The position numbers and the translations under genes are program-made. The notes beneath the pieces are model-generated. The model was not told the DNA's origin, did not search any database, and was given only the letters and a program-made list of their open reading frames with translations. A stretch of 64,000 nucleotides of DNA from Tetranychus cinnabarinus (taxonomy: Eukaryota; Arthropoda; Arachnida; Trombidiformes; Tetranychidae): positions 15,624,001 to 15,688,000 of the forward strand of contig WHVY01000001.1 in assembly GCA_022266195.1 (NCBI GenBank), read 5' to 3'. This document shows, in pieces, positions 1 through 12,666 of the stretch (position 1 is the first letter of the stretch; the number at the start of each line of letters is the position of its first letter).

Positions 1-2792
1 ACTGGTGATATCAATTCGTTATGGCTATGGAATACAAACAATTTAGAGCAACCTGTGCATTCTTTTTTTGGTCCAACCGATGTAGTCATTGATTTTGGGT
101 GGCGTTGGAAACCAGATATCAGCGCTGCTGAGCTAGTCACATGGTCTAAGGATAGTACCCTTCGTATATGGACTGTAGATAAACCCATTTTATCATTATT
201 CAATGAAGTTAGAGTCGTCGACCCACTTGATTATTCACCGGCTGGAGAAGTTGAAAATAGGAGTATATTTATTTGTAATACAATAAATATTGGTATGACC
301 TCTCCTCAAGCTCAGGGAAAAAGTGATTCGATCCGACTTTTGGATAACAAAGTGCAATACACACCAAATAGTGATATTAGTGAACGTAATACTCCCGATC
401 GCGGAAAAATACCTTTACATGAGATAAATAATCAAGCCAAATCATCTGAATCTAAGGATATTTTAATTAATTACAAAACCAAGTCATTTTCGCCATCTTC
501 AACAAAATCTCAGAACTACAAGGCAGCTTCTGTTGAACCCATTTCCTCAGGATTACTAACTCCACCTGATCTTCAAGATGAATTTGCTCTAATGAATCTG
601 GAATCTTATCAATTTACTAGTTCAAATTTAAGAATTGATGATTTTAATCCAATTAAACGTTATTGTATAGTCAGCGTGGAAGCATCATACAAATCTGGCC
701 TTCGAGTTAAACTCAAAGTAACTTTTCCCAATTCCTATCCTAATGGTATTGCACCAACGTTCGAGATTCTTGACGATGGTGAATTGGACAAAGTTAGACG
801 CAGTGAGATTCTTCGTATCTTAAGTAACACAGCACAAAAACAAGTTAAGCAAAACCGTCCCTGCTTAGAACCCTGTCTAAGAGATTTTGCTACTGCATTA
901 GACCGCAAAGTCAACCTGAACGTTAGCTCTCTTCCCAACAACGCGACAAGTACCTCTTCATCTGACTACTCAACTCTTTATGGTAGTTTCCATGATGCCC
1001 AAGTTCCTTTTCCAAAAATTTGTGGAGCTCGTTTTTGTGGAGCTGATCTTTTAATTTGTTTTGGAAAGATGTCTTATTTCCAGCGGATTAATGATTCAAA
1101 TGACCATACACCTAGAGCCTTATCTGATTTATCAGCTTATTTGCAAACTAATTACCGTCCTCTTGCGCCAATGCCAGTGAAATCTTTCACAGATTTTGGT
1201 AAATCTCAAGATAATTATTCAATATCATCATTCCCTTACTATTATGGTGATGATTCAAAATTGCGCCGTTTCCAGTCTCAAGGATTGGAACGGTCTTACA
1301 TATCATTAGCAAGTATGCGTTGTGGCCCAATTACCATTTATAATGCTTCGGAACTAATGCCTTGTAACCGTAGATTAGCTGAAAAGTATATTTTCAATTA
1401 CAAAAGTAGAGTGGAAATGTGTCAAAAAAATGCTGCAGTTGCATATGAAGAGAACCGGAAAGATCTTCATCAAACATGGAATCTTGCTATGCTTTCCTGT
1501 GATCCTATTTTAAACTGGAACTCTTATAATCATCTTAGCACTGATGCACCATGGGCCACTCACCCGTTTGGACGTAAAATGATTCAATCTTTGATTGACT
1601 TCTACCTTTTAACAATGGGAGACATTCAGACTGCAGCTATGTTATGCTGTTTATTTTCTTCACGATGTACAAATTGTGGTAAACTAGGCTGTCCTCAGCG
1701 CTGTACTTCTGAATATGACGGTAGTTTAATTAATTATGTGGTAAGGATTCTTAACGTTGTCAAACGACCTCTGCTCAATTTCACTGATTTCAAAAATTCA
1801 ATTTCTTTTTATTCAACATGATTTAGCTTCCAAAACTCTTGAGAAAGCTGTCAAAGGTATTGAGTCTTTTATGATTCTGCATCCTTTTTGATGTTTGATG
1901 TTTGATTTTTAGTAATTTTGAATTCCTCTTTAATCACCTTTTAATTTTTTTAACTCGTTACTAAATCTGTTTTGTTATTGCTCCTAACAATGCTAACACT
2001 AAAAAATTCAGTCTAATCAATTTTAATGGTTAATTATGTTTGTTTTTTCTAGCCTGGAGAATCAGGATGTAGTACAATTTCCGAACAATCAACTTCGACT
2101 ACCCCAGTTGTTACGAAAATATCTGATGATTGGAGCATAAGTGAGTATATTATAGCAAACTTGAAATGATTTTGTCTATCAAAACTAAATTAATTTTTTA
2201 ATTACTTTAAATTACAGTTTCTGCAATAAAAAGTTTCAAACGAAATCGATCAAACTCTTGGAGTGATTCAGTTGAAAATGAATTACATTCTCCTCATGCT
2301 ATTCTTGACTCGTATCGTTACAATTGTAACGAGATGGCTTTATTAAGAGACCAAAGAGAAGCTGAAAAGGCTGAAATTTATGGTAAAATGTTGGATCCTC
2401 GACTAAACCTTTATTTTGATTGCATTAAACAAATGTACGGCGATTTACTTCTTCGTTGGGGTTTACTTGGTAAACGAACCCAACTAATGAAATATGTACA
2501 AGACAACTTTAACTTTCAACAAGATGATACCTTACGATCAATTAACATTATCTCTATATGTCAATATTGTTCAAACCACTGTCCAACTTCATCATCAAGT
2601 CAATGCATGGAGTGTAAAAGATTAAATCTTAATTGTTCACTGTGTAATATATCCGTTCGAGGAATAGTCAGCTTTTGTCAATTCTGTGGCCATGGAGGAC
2701 ACGCAAAGCACATGTTCAACTGGTTCACTAATAATGATAATTGTCCTACAGGTTGTGGGTGTAAATGTATTTTAGAAGAAAAAAATATCTAA
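1..2792 (+). CDS. WDR59: WDR59 homologue (GATOR2 subunit), 5' partial
   Basis: Three exons: 1-1740 (open at the window edge), 2053-2140 and 2218-2792, totalling 801 codons with the stop. The family is a scaffold of GATOR2, which relays amino-acid signals to mTORC1 at the lysosome. The visible part starts in the last WD40 blades (LVTWSKDSTLRIW near residue 50). A linker follows, then an RWD domain (about residues 205-300, core FPNSYPNG), a region ending in a conserved helix (MYGDLLLRWGLLGKRTQLMK) and a C-terminal zinc-ribbon/RING-like module. That module has repeated CxxC pairs plus the FCGHGGHAKHM and CPTGCGCKC motifs typical of WDR59. Splice phases agree at both introns (GT-AG). The N-terminal propeller lies outside the window. 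The match rests on domain order and the C-terminal motif and is strong. Confidence 0.93.
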
Positions 2793-3220
2793 AGTTACTC
2801 TCACACACAAATAATTTATCTCAACTTATCATTTAATGTTACTTTTTTATTTCTTTGTAAGAGATCATTTCATTTTGATAAAGATATAATTTAAACTCTT
2901 GAATCTAAATTGTTTTCATTTCATCATTCAATTTCATTAAACTGTTAATGGTAATTAATTTTTTTGAAATGTTATTTTATGAATAATGATTAACATTTTA
3001 TATGCTTATGAGAATGACAATTCTGGTCAAAAAAAAGTCGTGACCATTCGAGACAATATCTAAACACTAGATGGCAGCCTTGTAAGATATGTCTAAGATA
3101 TTCAGTCTGCATATCTTTCAACCTAAGAATTGTTATCTTTATTTTGTTTTGAAAACTGTTTATCTGAAGTGGGGACCAATTTGATTATTAGGTAAATCAA
3201 AGTCTGTGAGAGTGTCAATA
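2793..3220. other. intergenic, WDR59 to LIN7
   Basis: About 430 bp of AT-rich DNA between two same-strand genes. It must hold the WDR59 3' end and the LIN7 promoter/5' UTR. No further ORF or RNA gene is visible. Confidence 0.6.
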
Positions 3221-3895
3221 ATGGCTTTATCTGGTGAAGATCTCAACTTGGAAAGCGATATTAAAAGAGCCGTTGAATTGCTCGGAAAGCTGCAACGGAC
3301 TGAATATTCTGTATGGATGGGATCAGATGTTAATCAAAACAAATTAGCTGCTCTTCAAAAAGTATTGGAATCTGATTTTTTCAATGCTGTTCGTGAAGTT
3401 TATGAACGTGTTTATGAAACAGTGGACATCACTGGAAGTCCTGATATCAGAGCTTCTGCTACGGCAAAGGCTACAGTTGCTGTATTTGCTGCTAGTGAAG
3501 GCCACTCTCATCCGAGAATAGTAGAATTGCCAAAAACTGATGAAGGTTTGTTAAACACTATATTATATACCTAACTGTTTCTAATACCTTTACTCGTCTT
3601 ATACTTAGGTCTAGGCTTTAACGTTATGGGAGGAAGAGAACAAAATTCACCAATTTACATTTCAAGAATCATTCCTGGTGGAGTTGCAGATCGACAAGGT
3701 GGCTTAAGACGAGGAGATCAACTAATCTCTATAAACGGTGTTAATGTGGAAGGCGGAAATCACGAAGAGGCTGTTGAACTATTAAAAGTAGCTCAAGGAA
3801 AAGTTGTTCTGGTTGTTCGATATACACCGAAAGTATTAGAAGAAATGGAGATGAGATTTGATAAACAGAGAATGGTTCGACGAAGCAAAAACTAG
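3221..3895 (+). CDS. lin-7: LIN7 (Veli/MALS) scaffold protein
   Basis: Two exons, 3221-3545 and 3609-3895, give 203 aa, matching the usual 197-207 aa of LIN7. The protein is an adaptor of the CASK-Mint-LIN7 complex that places receptors and channels at junctions and synapses. An L27 domain covers about residues 5-65 (start of the class [18 protein letters not shown]). A highly conserved linker ([20 protein letters not shown]) leads into a PDZ domain at about 85-175 with the carboxylate-binding loop GLGF, encoded across the intron. The methionine at 3221 (MALSGEDLN) is chosen because the upstream in-frame codons start only with GTG. The 63-bp intron uses GT-AG in phase 1. Near-certain identification. 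Confidence 0.97.
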
Positions 3896-5671
3896 TTTCT
3901 CCTTTTAATCAGACTTGTTAAAATCAACATTTTTTTAACCAATGCTTCCAAATCAATCCTTTTACATTTTTTCCTTTGTGTAACCTCATTGTGTTTGTCT
4001 ATTATAAATCTATTGTAGATTAAAAATCAATGCTTCAAATCCAATTTTCCATGTGAGTTGCGTGACCAGTTTTGAAAAACTGTATGATATTCATTTCTAT
4101 GGAATCCAATAATTAATCAACTTATCAAAAAACTATCTCACAGTAATTATATTGAGTTAGTTTTAAGTATATTATATTAGGGGGAAAACATGCATGACCT
4201 TATAAGGCATTCATGCAAATGTTTTACTCATCATTTTTAACAAGTAAAGTGAGTTACATACATGGAATATTTATAGTATAATTAAATGTAACATGGAAAT
4301 TCAGAAATTGTTGATCACTTTTATCAACTTAAACTCCATTAGCTAATATGATGGTAAATAATCAAATGGAGTGCCATTAATCAATCAAAATCCGATTTTA
4401 GTGATTGAAAGCTTGTATGGAATTTAGCTGGATACAAAATTAATAATATTGGAGATTAATTTGATCAATACAAGTAGATGATTGAATTGAAAGCCTCACT
4501 CACTCAAGGAGGTTGTGATGAAATTAGTAAAAGCTCGAAACTGCTCTCACACCACCACCCGATTGAGTGAGGAAGGCTTTTTGAAGATCTCGATGAATTT
4601 CTCGTATGAAATGATCATGGGATTTAGTGGTTCTTCAAGTCAATTGGCTGTAGAGTCCAACAGAGATCTCAGGTGAAAAAACCATCATGAAATAAGGCCT
4701 AATACAAAGATAGATAAAAATAAATCGCAATAAGTAAAATATGAAGTGATATCCAAACTAAATTCAACGTCAATTCAATTGAACCAAAATAATCACAATT
4801 ATGGAACATTTAAAATAAAACTGCGAAACAAAAATAAATCCAATATATAACAATACGTTTGATTATATAAAATTGGTTAGTAAAACTGTGAATAAATGAC
4901 ATTTTAGGGAAATTGTTATATAAAGAATCAAGAACTTACCCAATAATCTCATGGATATTAGAGTCAGTGAATTTGAATTGCAGAAAGAGTGTACATTTCA
5001 TGTGAAAATAGATCAAATTGGCGTAGAATGAGAGCTTTAAATAAACAAAAAAGTCAGTATAAAGAGATGTTGATGATGTTAATACTGATAGTGAAATTGA
5101 ATGAATTAGAGAAAGAAAACAACGATTAATGATAGAATAGATAGGTGGATCATAGATTAAAATAGACATAGTAATCGATTATAAGGTGTTTTATACAAAT
5201 AAATACAGAAAGAAGGTAAAATTATCATGATTGCCATCGTAAATGGCTGGTAAGGCTAGAAATTGATGAATAACACAAGAATCACATTGCAAAAGGTTAA
5301 AAATAAAGAGGATAAATATTGGACAGTTGAAATTAAATAAATTTTGGTTTTGGAAAGGCTTCTCTTTTATCTTCCATCCCTTACAGTTAGCTTTTTTCAT
5401 TTATCTCTTTCTTTACATGATCGGAGCCTGAGCAAGAGAGGATTTAAAAAGGCGAAGAAAGGTTCTCAGCATCGAAAAAAAAGAATTGAGAAGTAAAGGC
5501 AAAAAAGAGGAAGATCATTGAGAGGGAAGAAAAAGAGAAGAAAATCGAAGCTCGGATTTACAGAGAGATAGCAAAAGTACAATCAGTAAATGAAAATGAT
5601 ACTTACATATAAGGATTCCATAAAATATGTAATCATGGCGATGCATTAGAATGAAATAGAGAAAGAAAAAT

Positions 5672-5707
<36 letters not shown>

Positions 5708-7491
5708 CTATTATTATGATTATGATGAACACTGATGTTGATAGGATACACTGGCTTTACTAAGGTTTTGACTTTTTGATAATGGTAGTGAAGCAAAGGG
5801 AGACACTTAGCGAGAGAAAGAGATATATAGAGGGAAAAGAGGAAGAAATGCTAGTAAAAATTATATTAATACTTGATTGTATGTCAGTTAGAATAATTAA
5901 GATTTGATTACTGGCAGAATGATTAGCTGATGATACAAGAAAATGAATCAAAGGTTAATTAAAAAGCGAAGACCATGTTAAGCGAGCAAAAAATAGGATT
6001 GAATGACTGAGGGAAACTGAATGTAGCTTATTCCGCAATCTCTTATTTAGAAGGCAAGAAAAGAGACGTTGCTTCAGCTTGAATTATTGTTAACCAAATT
6101 GGATTGGATTTCTGAAAAGCAAACTGAACAATTAATTTGTTTGCATATTAGAAGCATATTTTTTTATTGCTATCGCTTAATTTAACTTGTTCACTGTGTA
6201 AGGATGGAAAGAGTCAGAGAGGAAAGGAAAACGAATGTTGGGTTTTGTTGTTGTGTAAGGAAAGTGCAATGATGAAGATGAGAACATAGTAAATCGAAAA
6301 ATGATTAGGGATTGAAAAAAAAATAAAAGAGAAGTCAATAAGAGAAGAAAAGGAAGAAGAGAAGAGAGAAGAGGAAGATAAATGGTAAAGACTAGAGAAA
6401 GCACAAGTTAGACTGGTAAAAGTCGATCGATAATCAACCTTCTCTATGGTTACTTTCGATGATATTGAAAGAATGAAGGTCAACCTAAATTTTAGCCAAA
6501 AAAAGGTCTCAGAGAAAGTAATCGAACCAGAGTATCCACCTAATTTGATAATGATTACCATTGATTAACATATTGACAGCGGCCAACACAGTCGTGAGAT
6601 TTACATTGAAGCTATTTTAATAGTGTTTTACGAGTTTTGTAGGACATGGCATTTAATAAGCTATTTGTATCTTTCAGTCGATATTTACATTCACATGTTT
6701 TGTAACAACATGCATTTGTTTTAGAGTTTGCTTTTTGTAACTCGATTTTGTTGATCATGAGATTGAATCCTCCTACTTGAAATCATTTGAACATTGAACA
6801 TGATACACGGATGTTTATTTGAATGGACTTGCATTGTTAACTGAGATCAGATATCAAATGAGGGAAAATGTAAATGCTATTGATATTGATGCTCGCTATA
6901 GTCAATAACCTATTCAACTTTTTAACTTTCAACTTTCAACCAACTGGACTTTCATTAGCAGCAAAAAATCCCAATAAGAGCCATCCAAACAAAGGCCTTA
7001 AAAAAGTATTCAATTATTAAGACTTAACAAAAAGATTCTTATTTAGCTTAAGATTATGATTTAGTAGATACCTGCATAGTTAAAATGAATCAAACAAAGC
7101 ATTAGTGTTACCTTACATGACAGACTGGTTCATGAATGAAAAAATTCGTGTAAATGTTTCAAATGAGACAAGATAATTTATATTCACTTACTCTACGACG
7201 ACTTAATAGAATGAAGTGATTAAGAAGAAATATTGTTAAAAAATAATGTTTGTATTCATCTTTACTTTGTATTGTTTAACAAAAACTTTAGTTCACCCGC
7301 AGTTGCATTGCATGAAATTTAAATGATTGAATGAGAAAGTGTAAAAATTAAAAATACGATAGCCTTTCTTAGCTTAGCCGAAACTGTCCCTAAAATGAAT
7401 ATTAAATGTCTATTATTGGATAAATTTTAACAAAATTTAACTTCACATAAATCTTGGTCAATCCATAGGCATCTGGTAATCTGGTAATAAG
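3896..7491. other. long intergenic region, purine-skewed in part
   Basis: No convincing gene. About 5400-6480 is strongly A/G-rich on the + strand. The minus-strand ORFs there are Leu/Phe/Ser-rich translations of that skew and show no domain. The rest is AT-rich without recognisable structure. It could hold untranslated exons or regulatory DNA of the flanking genes. Confidence 0.5.
5677..5704. repeat. (GA)14 microsatellite
   Basis: An uninterrupted GA dinucleotide run, embedded in a wider purine-rich stretch. Confidence 0.95.
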
Positions 7492-8431
7492 TTAGCCACG
7501 CATTCTTAGATAAAGTTGCGGTCGATAATAAACTTCTGTAAAGATGCAAAGAGGATTCCGATATTGAGCAATATTCAAATCGATAAAAGCATCATCCCAC
7601 AGTTCTGGCCAAGGTAGATTTGCTTCGGGATTTACAAGCATCGTTTGCAATTGTTCAGCCATTTTTTCACTAGTAATCAATTTCATTTTTGCCATAGTAA
7701 AGGCTCTTGATGTCTTGTGGCGACACAGAAACCTCGTACATCCTTTTTCACTTGAAAGATTTTCATCGATTAAAAAATAGCTAATGTAAAGATGCTTGTC
7801 GTAGGAACATGCCATATACGTATCCAGAATGAATCTATCGCCTTCGTGTATCACGCTTTCAAAAACGTTTCTATTGAAATAATCATAACCAGAATGAGCC
7901 AATCTGAGTCCACTAAAAAAACCGAGAGAAAGGAATAGGATTAGTCAATTGAACAATGGATATTTATATGAATTTCCCTACGTTGGATTCATTTCTATGT
8001 TGGAATAACTGACCAATCGGTCCGTATTTGGACGGTTAGTTTTAAAAGTTAAGCTCATAGTGTATTTTACTGGTATTCCTGTGAAAGCTGCAAGCTGTTG
8101 GTAATTTCATGTACAGAATGTTTAAAATAACAGTTATTTTTGTCACAGAAAAATATAAAAAGTTTTTAGAATGAAGTGATAGGCTTACCTGGTGAAATAC
8201 TTGTTGCTGTTTGGTTTTGCATTCAACATCAGACCAATCAATGCGAATATTAAAATATTCCTTGTCATCAAACATTTTTACTTTAAGATTGACTATAAGA
8301 AAAGGTACAATACAATTGTAGTAAAATTAAAGAAGCAAACGAAGAATCAAACATTAACTAACAAGTAAGTACGTCCAAAATATTTGTCAATTTTCAAACT
8401 TACGGATATTTGGATCACCACTCTCAGCCAT
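7492..8431 (-). CDS. unrecognised four-exon protein, about 189 aa
   Basis: Exons on the minus strand: 8404-8431 (MAESGDPNI), 8189-8292, probably a microexon 8071-8087, and 7492-7912. The first two and the last have good GT-AG borders and coding-like sequence (FNIRIDWSDVEC; LAHSGYDYFNRNVFESVIHE; RNPLCIFTEVYYRPQLYLRM). Exon 2 ends in phase 0, while the last exon needs two extra bases in front. A 17-nt exon bounded by TTGCAG and GTAAAA (residues LSQEY plus a split codon) restores frame and gives 190 codons in total, but this link is inferred. There is no signal peptide, no membrane segment and no domain I can name. The sequence looks globular and mixed alpha/beta. Coding status is likely, function unknown. 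Confidence 0.6.
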
Positions 8432-9444
8432 TTTTGAGTAGCACAGTTAAATTAAACTGAACAATGATCAATCTAATTTATAAAAAGTAAAAAAGTCTTT
8501 GTCCAACGCTTGAACTGGAATATAATTTGTTGATAAAAAATCCTTGATAAAGAAACAATTGTTTGTTGCAAAATAGGCCAGTCACCTTTGACCAAAATCT
8601 GAAGCGCCAATTTTAACACTGACATTTTAACTTTCTAGGTAAAACAGCAATATCTGGAAATTGTATCAATTGCATAAATAATATAACTCAATAAAAATTC
8701 AATATTATTTAATATTTAATGCTTAACGGCCAGTTGAGCTAGATTTGGATTTATTTTCAATTGACAATTGAAATTATCCGAGAGAATGGCATTACGTGTT
8801 CTAAGCTGAAAATTCGAGCTCTGTTGAGGAAAATCATGTTGTTTGCAAACCGGCGCTATAAACTGATAAATATTTAAAACACAATATACTGGCTATTATC
8901 GGGAAGCAGATTATTTAATTGTTATTCAATGTTTGATCAATCATTATTTTAAATTTCGATTTTGAGAAAGCTCTGGGTTCTTTGAATCGATATTTTAATA
9001 AACAATCCTTTGCGTCCAAGCTTCTGTAATTAACCAACAAATCAGAAGATTTGTTAACAGAGTAAGATCTTAATCTAACTTTGAGCAAATGATAAATTCA
9101 GTCAACTAGAGATGTCGCATTTTTTATTGAAACGATTATGATTTGTCAAAGTTCTGGCAATTTCGCTAAAAATATTGAAATTTTAGTTCTATCCTGGTTA
9201 CATGAGGAATATATCTAAAAGTTGCTGCTTTTCTAAGTTTTAATTTTGCATTTGAATATTTTGAAATTGTTTCAATGGTTGAATTTTGATTTGAGTCAAG
9301 GTAATAATTATATCATTGATGAAATATATTTAAGAAATTATTTATTAAAGAGACACAGAAGTGTTAATAATAATAAAGTGAGAAACATAGATGTATTATA
9401 TACCACTTGTTTTAATCATTGTTTTAATATTATTCAACAGCGAC
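8432..9444. other. intergenic, upstream of the 7.5-8.4 kb gene
   Basis: AT-rich, about 1 kb, lying between the 5' end of one minus-strand gene and the 3' end of the next. No ORF with a recognisable domain and no RNA gene seen. Confidence 0.5.
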
Positions 9445-9450
9445 TTTATT
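9445..9450 (-). promoter_or_regulatory. AATAAA poly(A) signal overlapping the CSN1 stop codon
   Basis: On the minus strand AATAAA contains the TAA stop (9446-9448) of the CSN1 gene, so the signal begins inside the last codon. A separate downstream signal may be the one used. Confidence 0.5.
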
Positions 9451-10966
9451 TAGCCACAACAGAGATGCTGGCTGTGTGATTATTTTGAGTAACTGGATTG
9501 GAACCGTCATCTCCACGAGTCTGAGGCGGACTTCTAACTATAATATTACCATTTTCGAGCATCGCTGATCTCAATATTAATGCTCGAGTTTTTTTCTGCC
9601 ATTCTTTGCCCATATTGAATGCCTTTTCAAAAGTTACTGTTCTCTGATCCACATCTTTGGCGTAAATTATCTTATTGTGAGAATCTATGCGTGCCTGAAA
9701 TTAAAAAAAAAACAATATCAATAATTGAGTTTTCATTTAATAGAAATAAATATATACCTGAATTTGACCATCTAAAATGAGTTGCATCAACTCGTTTTCC
9801 AAAGCATTAACATTGGTATTAAACGCTGCGGCCATTTTGTTCATATCAGCCGATAAGTATGGTGAAAAATATTGAACCAGTGCTAAGTTTCGAATCATAT
9901 TGTAGAGTATTTTAATATGTGGAGCAAGATAGATGTCTAAAAAGAGATTGTCTTTCATTTCGGATGCTATGGAAAGGCAACTGGCATATTTAGAGTCATA
10001 AAATTTCGAGATGGCATCTCTTAACTGTGGCTCCAGTTCGAGAAACAATTTGAAAGATGAGCTTGTGATAATCAAACGATGCAGTTCACTCCTATTGAAA
10101 CTTGCCAATGCACATAATCCACCATAAATGGCAACATTGTTCGGACTTAGTATCTCCCAATAATCAGGCGTAAAATGATCAAAATTAGCAGCTAAGAAAT
10201 GCTTAGCAGCTGACTTGTATTTCTTATTAGCCAAGTCAGCCAATCCGGCAGCACAGTGAAGTTTTGTGCCTATTGGACTATTAGGTGAATATTCGGGGGT
10301 TCCTTCAGCCTTTGACACATAACTCATCACATGATTCCAATTTTGGGCATAAATACTGACTTTGATCACATTTAAACACATATTCACGACATGTTTACCA
10401 CTAGTACAATAGTCTCGAGACCTTGAATAACATTTCAAAGCATTGCTTATGTCACCCAGTTTGAGGTAATGATCACCCAAGTCATCATGTCCTCTCCTTA
10501 CACTTTCCTTAATTGAATTTGATTTGTAATTTTTAAGATCCGTGTCAAGCTTTTCTAGATTACTTGCACCTTTTTTACTGCGGCTTTCGATCCAAGCTGA
10601 ATCTATTTGACCAATAACTTTTTCAGGTGTCAAACCTTGCTGTTTTAAGGCTTCTGTTAACCGGCAATAGATTTGTGTGTATAAACTAGTATTAAAGGTG
10701 TTTTCTTTTATGTAATTTAGTGCCATTTTAAGAGCATCAACACGCAAAGATGTACAATGATCAGCAATGAATAGGAGACGTTGAATTTTAGCCATTCCAG
10801 AATAGCAACTTGCATAAAATTCCAAGTCTAGAGTGGGATTTTCGACCAGGTAATTAGATGAATAGGAAGTATCATTCCATGTAGAGCCGATGTCACCACC
10901 TTCAGCGGAGCTTCCATCGTCCATCGGCATATCCAGTTGCATGGGTTCAACATTGTTTGATGCCAT
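9446..10966 (-). CDS. CSN1: COP9 signalosome subunit 1
   Basis: Two exons, 9758-10966 and 9446-9694, give 485 aa (family about 470-530). CSN1 (GPS1) is a PCI subunit of the COP9 signalosome, which removes NEDD8 from cullin-RING ligases. After an acidic N-terminus, residues about 45-280 form the helical repeat part ([40 protein letters not shown], a classic CSN1 signature). The PCI/winged-helix part runs through the intron (about 290-430). The C-terminal exon holds [20 protein letters not shown], nearly invariant in CSN1, and a basic/polar tail that includes SPPQTRG. The intron is GT-AG, phase 0. The start is the first ATG of the open frame. It is divergent from MEMO1, 800 bp away. Confidence 0.96.
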
Positions 10967-11766
10967 ATTTGTAGAATTAAAACAAAAACAAATTTAATAC
11001 AAATTTAACAAAACTGAAGAGCACGCAGCGAAATCTGATTAATCTTCCTTGTAAACAGCTTTGCGAGGGGGACAGAAAAAAGCTTAGCAACATCAACAGC
11101 TCCATCTCTTGTCATTGTTTGATAATTTTATGACAGACAAAGAAATTGTTAAAAATAATTAATCAAGAATTAATTTTTAATAGAGTGACAATAATATTTG
11201 ATAAAACCATTTAAAGATGATGAAAAAGTCAGAAATCGTTCAGACTTCCAAAGAAAAAATAAAAGTTTAATTGTTTTCTTTGTTTCAACAAAATTTGATG
11301 GATCTAAAAAGTAGGTCCAAGGAATTACTTGAATGATGAAGTCTTCTACTTAATACTTAACTACTGCATTTTAGTTTTCTAATTTAAGCGTCTAAATGTG
11401 TTTAAATAGATAAAATGATGCAGAATTCAACATTTGAATACCTGATTTCATTAAAACTTGCATTTTGAAAGTTTCTAAAGACTATTTTTAGTAAAAATTA
11501 TTTAATTTAATTGTGTAAAAAAATTGTATCGATTCAATATCGTAGGTTAAATATCGATAAGTATCACTGGATTCTGATATTTACTGATTTTGTTGTTGAG
11601 TCATACAATAGGAAGCTGGTAAATAGAAGCATAACAAAATATATCAAGTTACTTTTCTGTATTTTATGTCCAATTTGTGACTGATTAATCTCTCAATTTT
11701 TTAAATTACTATCAGATAAAGATCTTTGTTTTTTCTACTTCTAAAGTGAAAAATAGTAAAGAAATA
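10967..11766. promoter_or_regulatory. divergent intergenic region, CSN1 and MEMO1
   Basis: 800 bp between two start codons facing away from each other, so it must contain both promoters. No TATA element stands out near either start. A 5' untranslated exon of MEMO1 could lie here. Confidence 0.4.
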
Positions 11767-12666
11767 ATGAGTCAGGATCGATCCCAAATCCGTAGAGCAT
11801 CTCATTCTGGAAGTTGGTATTCCTCATCAGAAAGAGAATTAAGGTCACAATTGGACAATTGGTTAGCCAAAGCTGGACCCAGTGTCTATGGTCCTGCTCG
11901 AGCAATCATTGCTCCTCATGCTGGTTATCAATACTGTGGTGCTTGTGCAGCTCACGCTTACAAAGAGATCGATCCATCCATTGTCAAGCGCATCTTTATT
12001 CTTGGACCTTCTCATCATGTTCGTCTTTCTGGTTGCGCCCTTTCCCCAGCCAAAGTATGCAAAACTCCTTTATATGATTTAAAAGTGGACCATTCAACGT
12101 ATGAAACATTGTATAAAACAGGAGCCTTTGAAGAGATGTCCTTAGATACTGATGAGGATGAACACAGTATTGAAATGCATATGCCATACATTGCTAAAGT
12201 TATGGAAGGCCATGATTTTCAAATTGTGCCTGTTATGGTGGGCTCTTTATCCTCAGATAAAGAAGCTTTATATGGTCGAATTTTTGCTCCATTCCTTGCC
12301 AACCCTGAAAACTTTTTTGTTATATCATCTGATTTTTGTCACTGGGGATCACGGTTCAGTTACCAATATTATGATGCTACCTGGGGAGAGATATATGAAT
12401 CCATACAGAAACTTGATGAACTTGGTATGAGTATAATTGAAAAAACTTCTCCCAAAGAATTTACAAGTTATTTAAAAGAGTACGGGAACACGATTTGTGG
12501 CCGTCATCCAATAGGTGTTTTGCTCAATGCCGTCCATATCTTGAATACCAACGAAAATCAAAAGATTTCTATCAAATTTCTCAACTATGCCCAATCAAGT
12601 CGATGTATCTACAAGCAAGATTCATCAGTTAGTTATGCTGCTGGCTCCTGTCGATTTGATCGATGA
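11767..12666 (+). CDS. MEMO1: MEMO1 homologue
   Basis: Intronless, 299 aa (vertebrate MEMO1 is 297 aa). MEMO is an extradiol-dioxygenase-like fold protein that binds metal and acts in receptor tyrosine-kinase-driven motility and redox signalling. Family signatures in order: [10 protein letters not shown] near the N-terminus, [12 protein letters not shown] (about 47-58), [15 protein letters not shown], the acidic [27 protein letters not shown], the Cys-His pair in [12 protein letters not shown], and the closing [20 protein letters not shown]. The histidines and the aspartate/cysteine that line the family's metal site are all present. Start at 11767 (MSQDRSQ); the frame upstream offers only GTG. 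Small ORFs in the other frames are shadows. Confidence 0.97.
   Translation: MSQDRSQIRRASHSGSWYSSSERELRSQLDNWLAKAGPSVYGPARAIIAPHAGYQYCGACAAHAYKEIDPSIVKRIFILGPSHHVRLSGCALSPAKVCKTPLYDLKVDHSTYETLYKTGAFEEMSLDTDEDEHSIEMHMPYIAKVMEGHDFQIVPVMVGSLSSDKEALYGRIFAPFLANPENFFVISSDFCHWGSRFSYQYYDATWGEIYESIQKLDELGMSIIEKTSPKEFTSYLKEYGNTICGRHPIGVLLNAVHILNTNENQKISIKFLNYAQSSRCIYKQDSSVSYAAGSCRFDR

Noticed and set aside
5515..6561. Minus-strand Leu/Ser/Phe-rich ORFs that look like membrane proteins
   Set aside because: They are translations of a purine-skewed tract read as pyrimidine-rich codons. They lack consistent start, topology or exon borders.
11814..12430. Small ORFs overlapping MEMO1 in other frames
   Set aside because: Shadows of a strongly conserved coding sequence.
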